From Alphaproteobacteria bacterium (GTDB taxonomy: Bacteria; Pseudomonadota; Alphaproteobacteria; CACIAM-22H2): a DNA stretch of 6,593 nt. The position numbers and the translations under genes were made by a program. Location of the stretch: NCBI GenBank assembly GCA_947500965.1, contig CANMWW010000129.1, positions 1-6,593 of the forward strand. The letters run 5' to 3'. Of this stretch, positions 6,070 through 6,593 are shown piece after piece; positions within the stretch are counted from its first letter, which is position 1, and each line of letters starts with the position of its first letter. The notes beneath the pieces were generated by a model. That model was given only the letters and a program-made list of their open reading frames with translations. It was not told where the DNA came from and did not search any database.

Positions 6070-6593
6070 GCGGCCCTCCCCTGGGCGATCCTGCGCCATG
6101 CGAGCCAGGCCAGCGGCAGGACCCAGATCGCGACGGCGAGCGCGCCCAGCGTGCCGCCGATCGGCCGCGCGAAGAGGCCCGTGACGTCGCCGCCCACCTT
6201 GATCATGGAGAGCAGGAAGTTCTCCTCGATCATCTTGCCGAGCACGAGGCCGAGGATCGCCGGCGCCGTCGGGATGCCGTTCTCCTCGAACAGGTAGCCG
6301 ATGATCCCCATGGCCAGCATGACCCAGACGTTGAAGATCGAGTTCTCGATCGCGAAGGAGCCGACGACGCAGAACAGCAGGATGACGGGCATCAGCACCT
6401 CGCGCGGCACCGACAGGATGCGGCGCGATGCCTTGATCATCGCCCAGCCGAACGGGATCATCAGCAGGTTGGCGAGGAAGAACACGATGAACAGCGCGTA
6501 GACGAGGTCCTGGCTGTTGATGAACACGGTCGGCCCGGGCTGCATCCCCTTCATGTAGAGCACGCCGATCACGATCGCGGTGATGGAGTCGCC
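6066..6593 (-). CDS. Tripartite tricarboxylate transporter permease, TctA family, C-terminal part, cut by window edge
   Basis: The frame is open to the right edge and encodes the last 175 residues of a protein normally about 500 long. It is the large membrane subunit of a TTT system, a secondary importer that uses a periplasmic binding protein (TctC) and a small subunit (TctB) to take up di/tricarboxylates or aromatic acids. Family signs are the opening GDSITAIVIG with MQPGP (residues 17-21), LMPVILLFCVVGSFAIENS (67-85) followed by FNVWVMLAMGIIGY, and PTAPAILGLVLGKMIEENF (108-126), all typical of the C-terminal half of TctA. About five hydrophobic segments are visible. The stop lies inside the start of the amidohydrolase (ATGA overlap), so the two are almost certainly cotranslated. 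TctB and TctC are not in the window; if present they lie upstream or elsewhere. Confidence 0.95.
   Translation of the reverse strand, partial: GDSITAIVIGVLYMKGMQPGPTVFINSQDLVYALFIVFFLANLLMIPFGWAMIKASRRILSVPREVLMPVILLFCVVGSFAIENSIFNVWVMLAMGIIGYLFEENGIPTAPAILGLVLGKMIEENFLLSMIKVGGDVTGLFARPIGGTLGALAVAIWVLPLAWLAWRRIAQGRAA
6074..6082 (-). promoter_or_regulatory. Shine-Dalgarno site of the amidohydrolase gene, inside the tctA 3' end
   Basis: The minus strand reads AGGGGAGGG followed by CCGC and the ATG at 6069. This purine-rich site supports the short start at 6069 rather than the in-frame ATG at 6099. It lies within the last codons of the permease gene. Confidence 0.65.

Overview
The window is very GC-rich, gene-dense bacterial DNA. 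All seven genes lie on the minus strand, so transcription reads from the right end to the left. Four of the six junctions are 4-base ATGA overlaps or 8-base gaps, and the other two are 32 and 61 bases. High GC, GTG starts, a TctA-type carboxylate transporter and PF04909/amidase/CoA-ligase style catabolic genes suggest an environmental proteobacterium (alpha- or betaproteobacterium). The sequence alone does not settle the class.

Layout in transcription order: (1) the C-terminal third of a TctA-family tripartite tricarboxylate transporter permease, cut by the right window edge (6593-6066); (2) a PF04909-type metal-dependent amidohydrolase (6069-5203); (3) an amidase-signature-family hydrolase with an intact Lys-Ser-Ser triad (5194-3758); (4) a 61-base gap, the largest in the window; (5) an EmrA/HlyD-type membrane fusion protein (3696-2506); (6) a DHA2 (EmrB/QacA) 14-helix efflux permease (2509-950); (7) a small PcaC-like carboxymuconolactone decarboxylase family protein (917-522); (8) the first 171 codons of a class I adenylate-forming enzyme (acyl-CoA synthetase/AMP ligase type), cut by the left window edge (513-1).

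The set reads as a catabolic operon. The TctA permease would import an organic acid, the amidohydrolase and amidase would hydrolyse or decarboxylate it, and the decarboxylase-family protein and CoA ligase would process the products. A two-gene drug/acid efflux pump sits in the middle. The substrate cannot be read from the sequence. No pcaB, pcaD or ring-cleavage gene, no regulator, no TctB/TctC and no outer-membrane efflux channel is visible here. No RNA genes, mobile elements, CRISPR arrays or convincing terminators were found. No gene-free stretch exceeds 61 bases.
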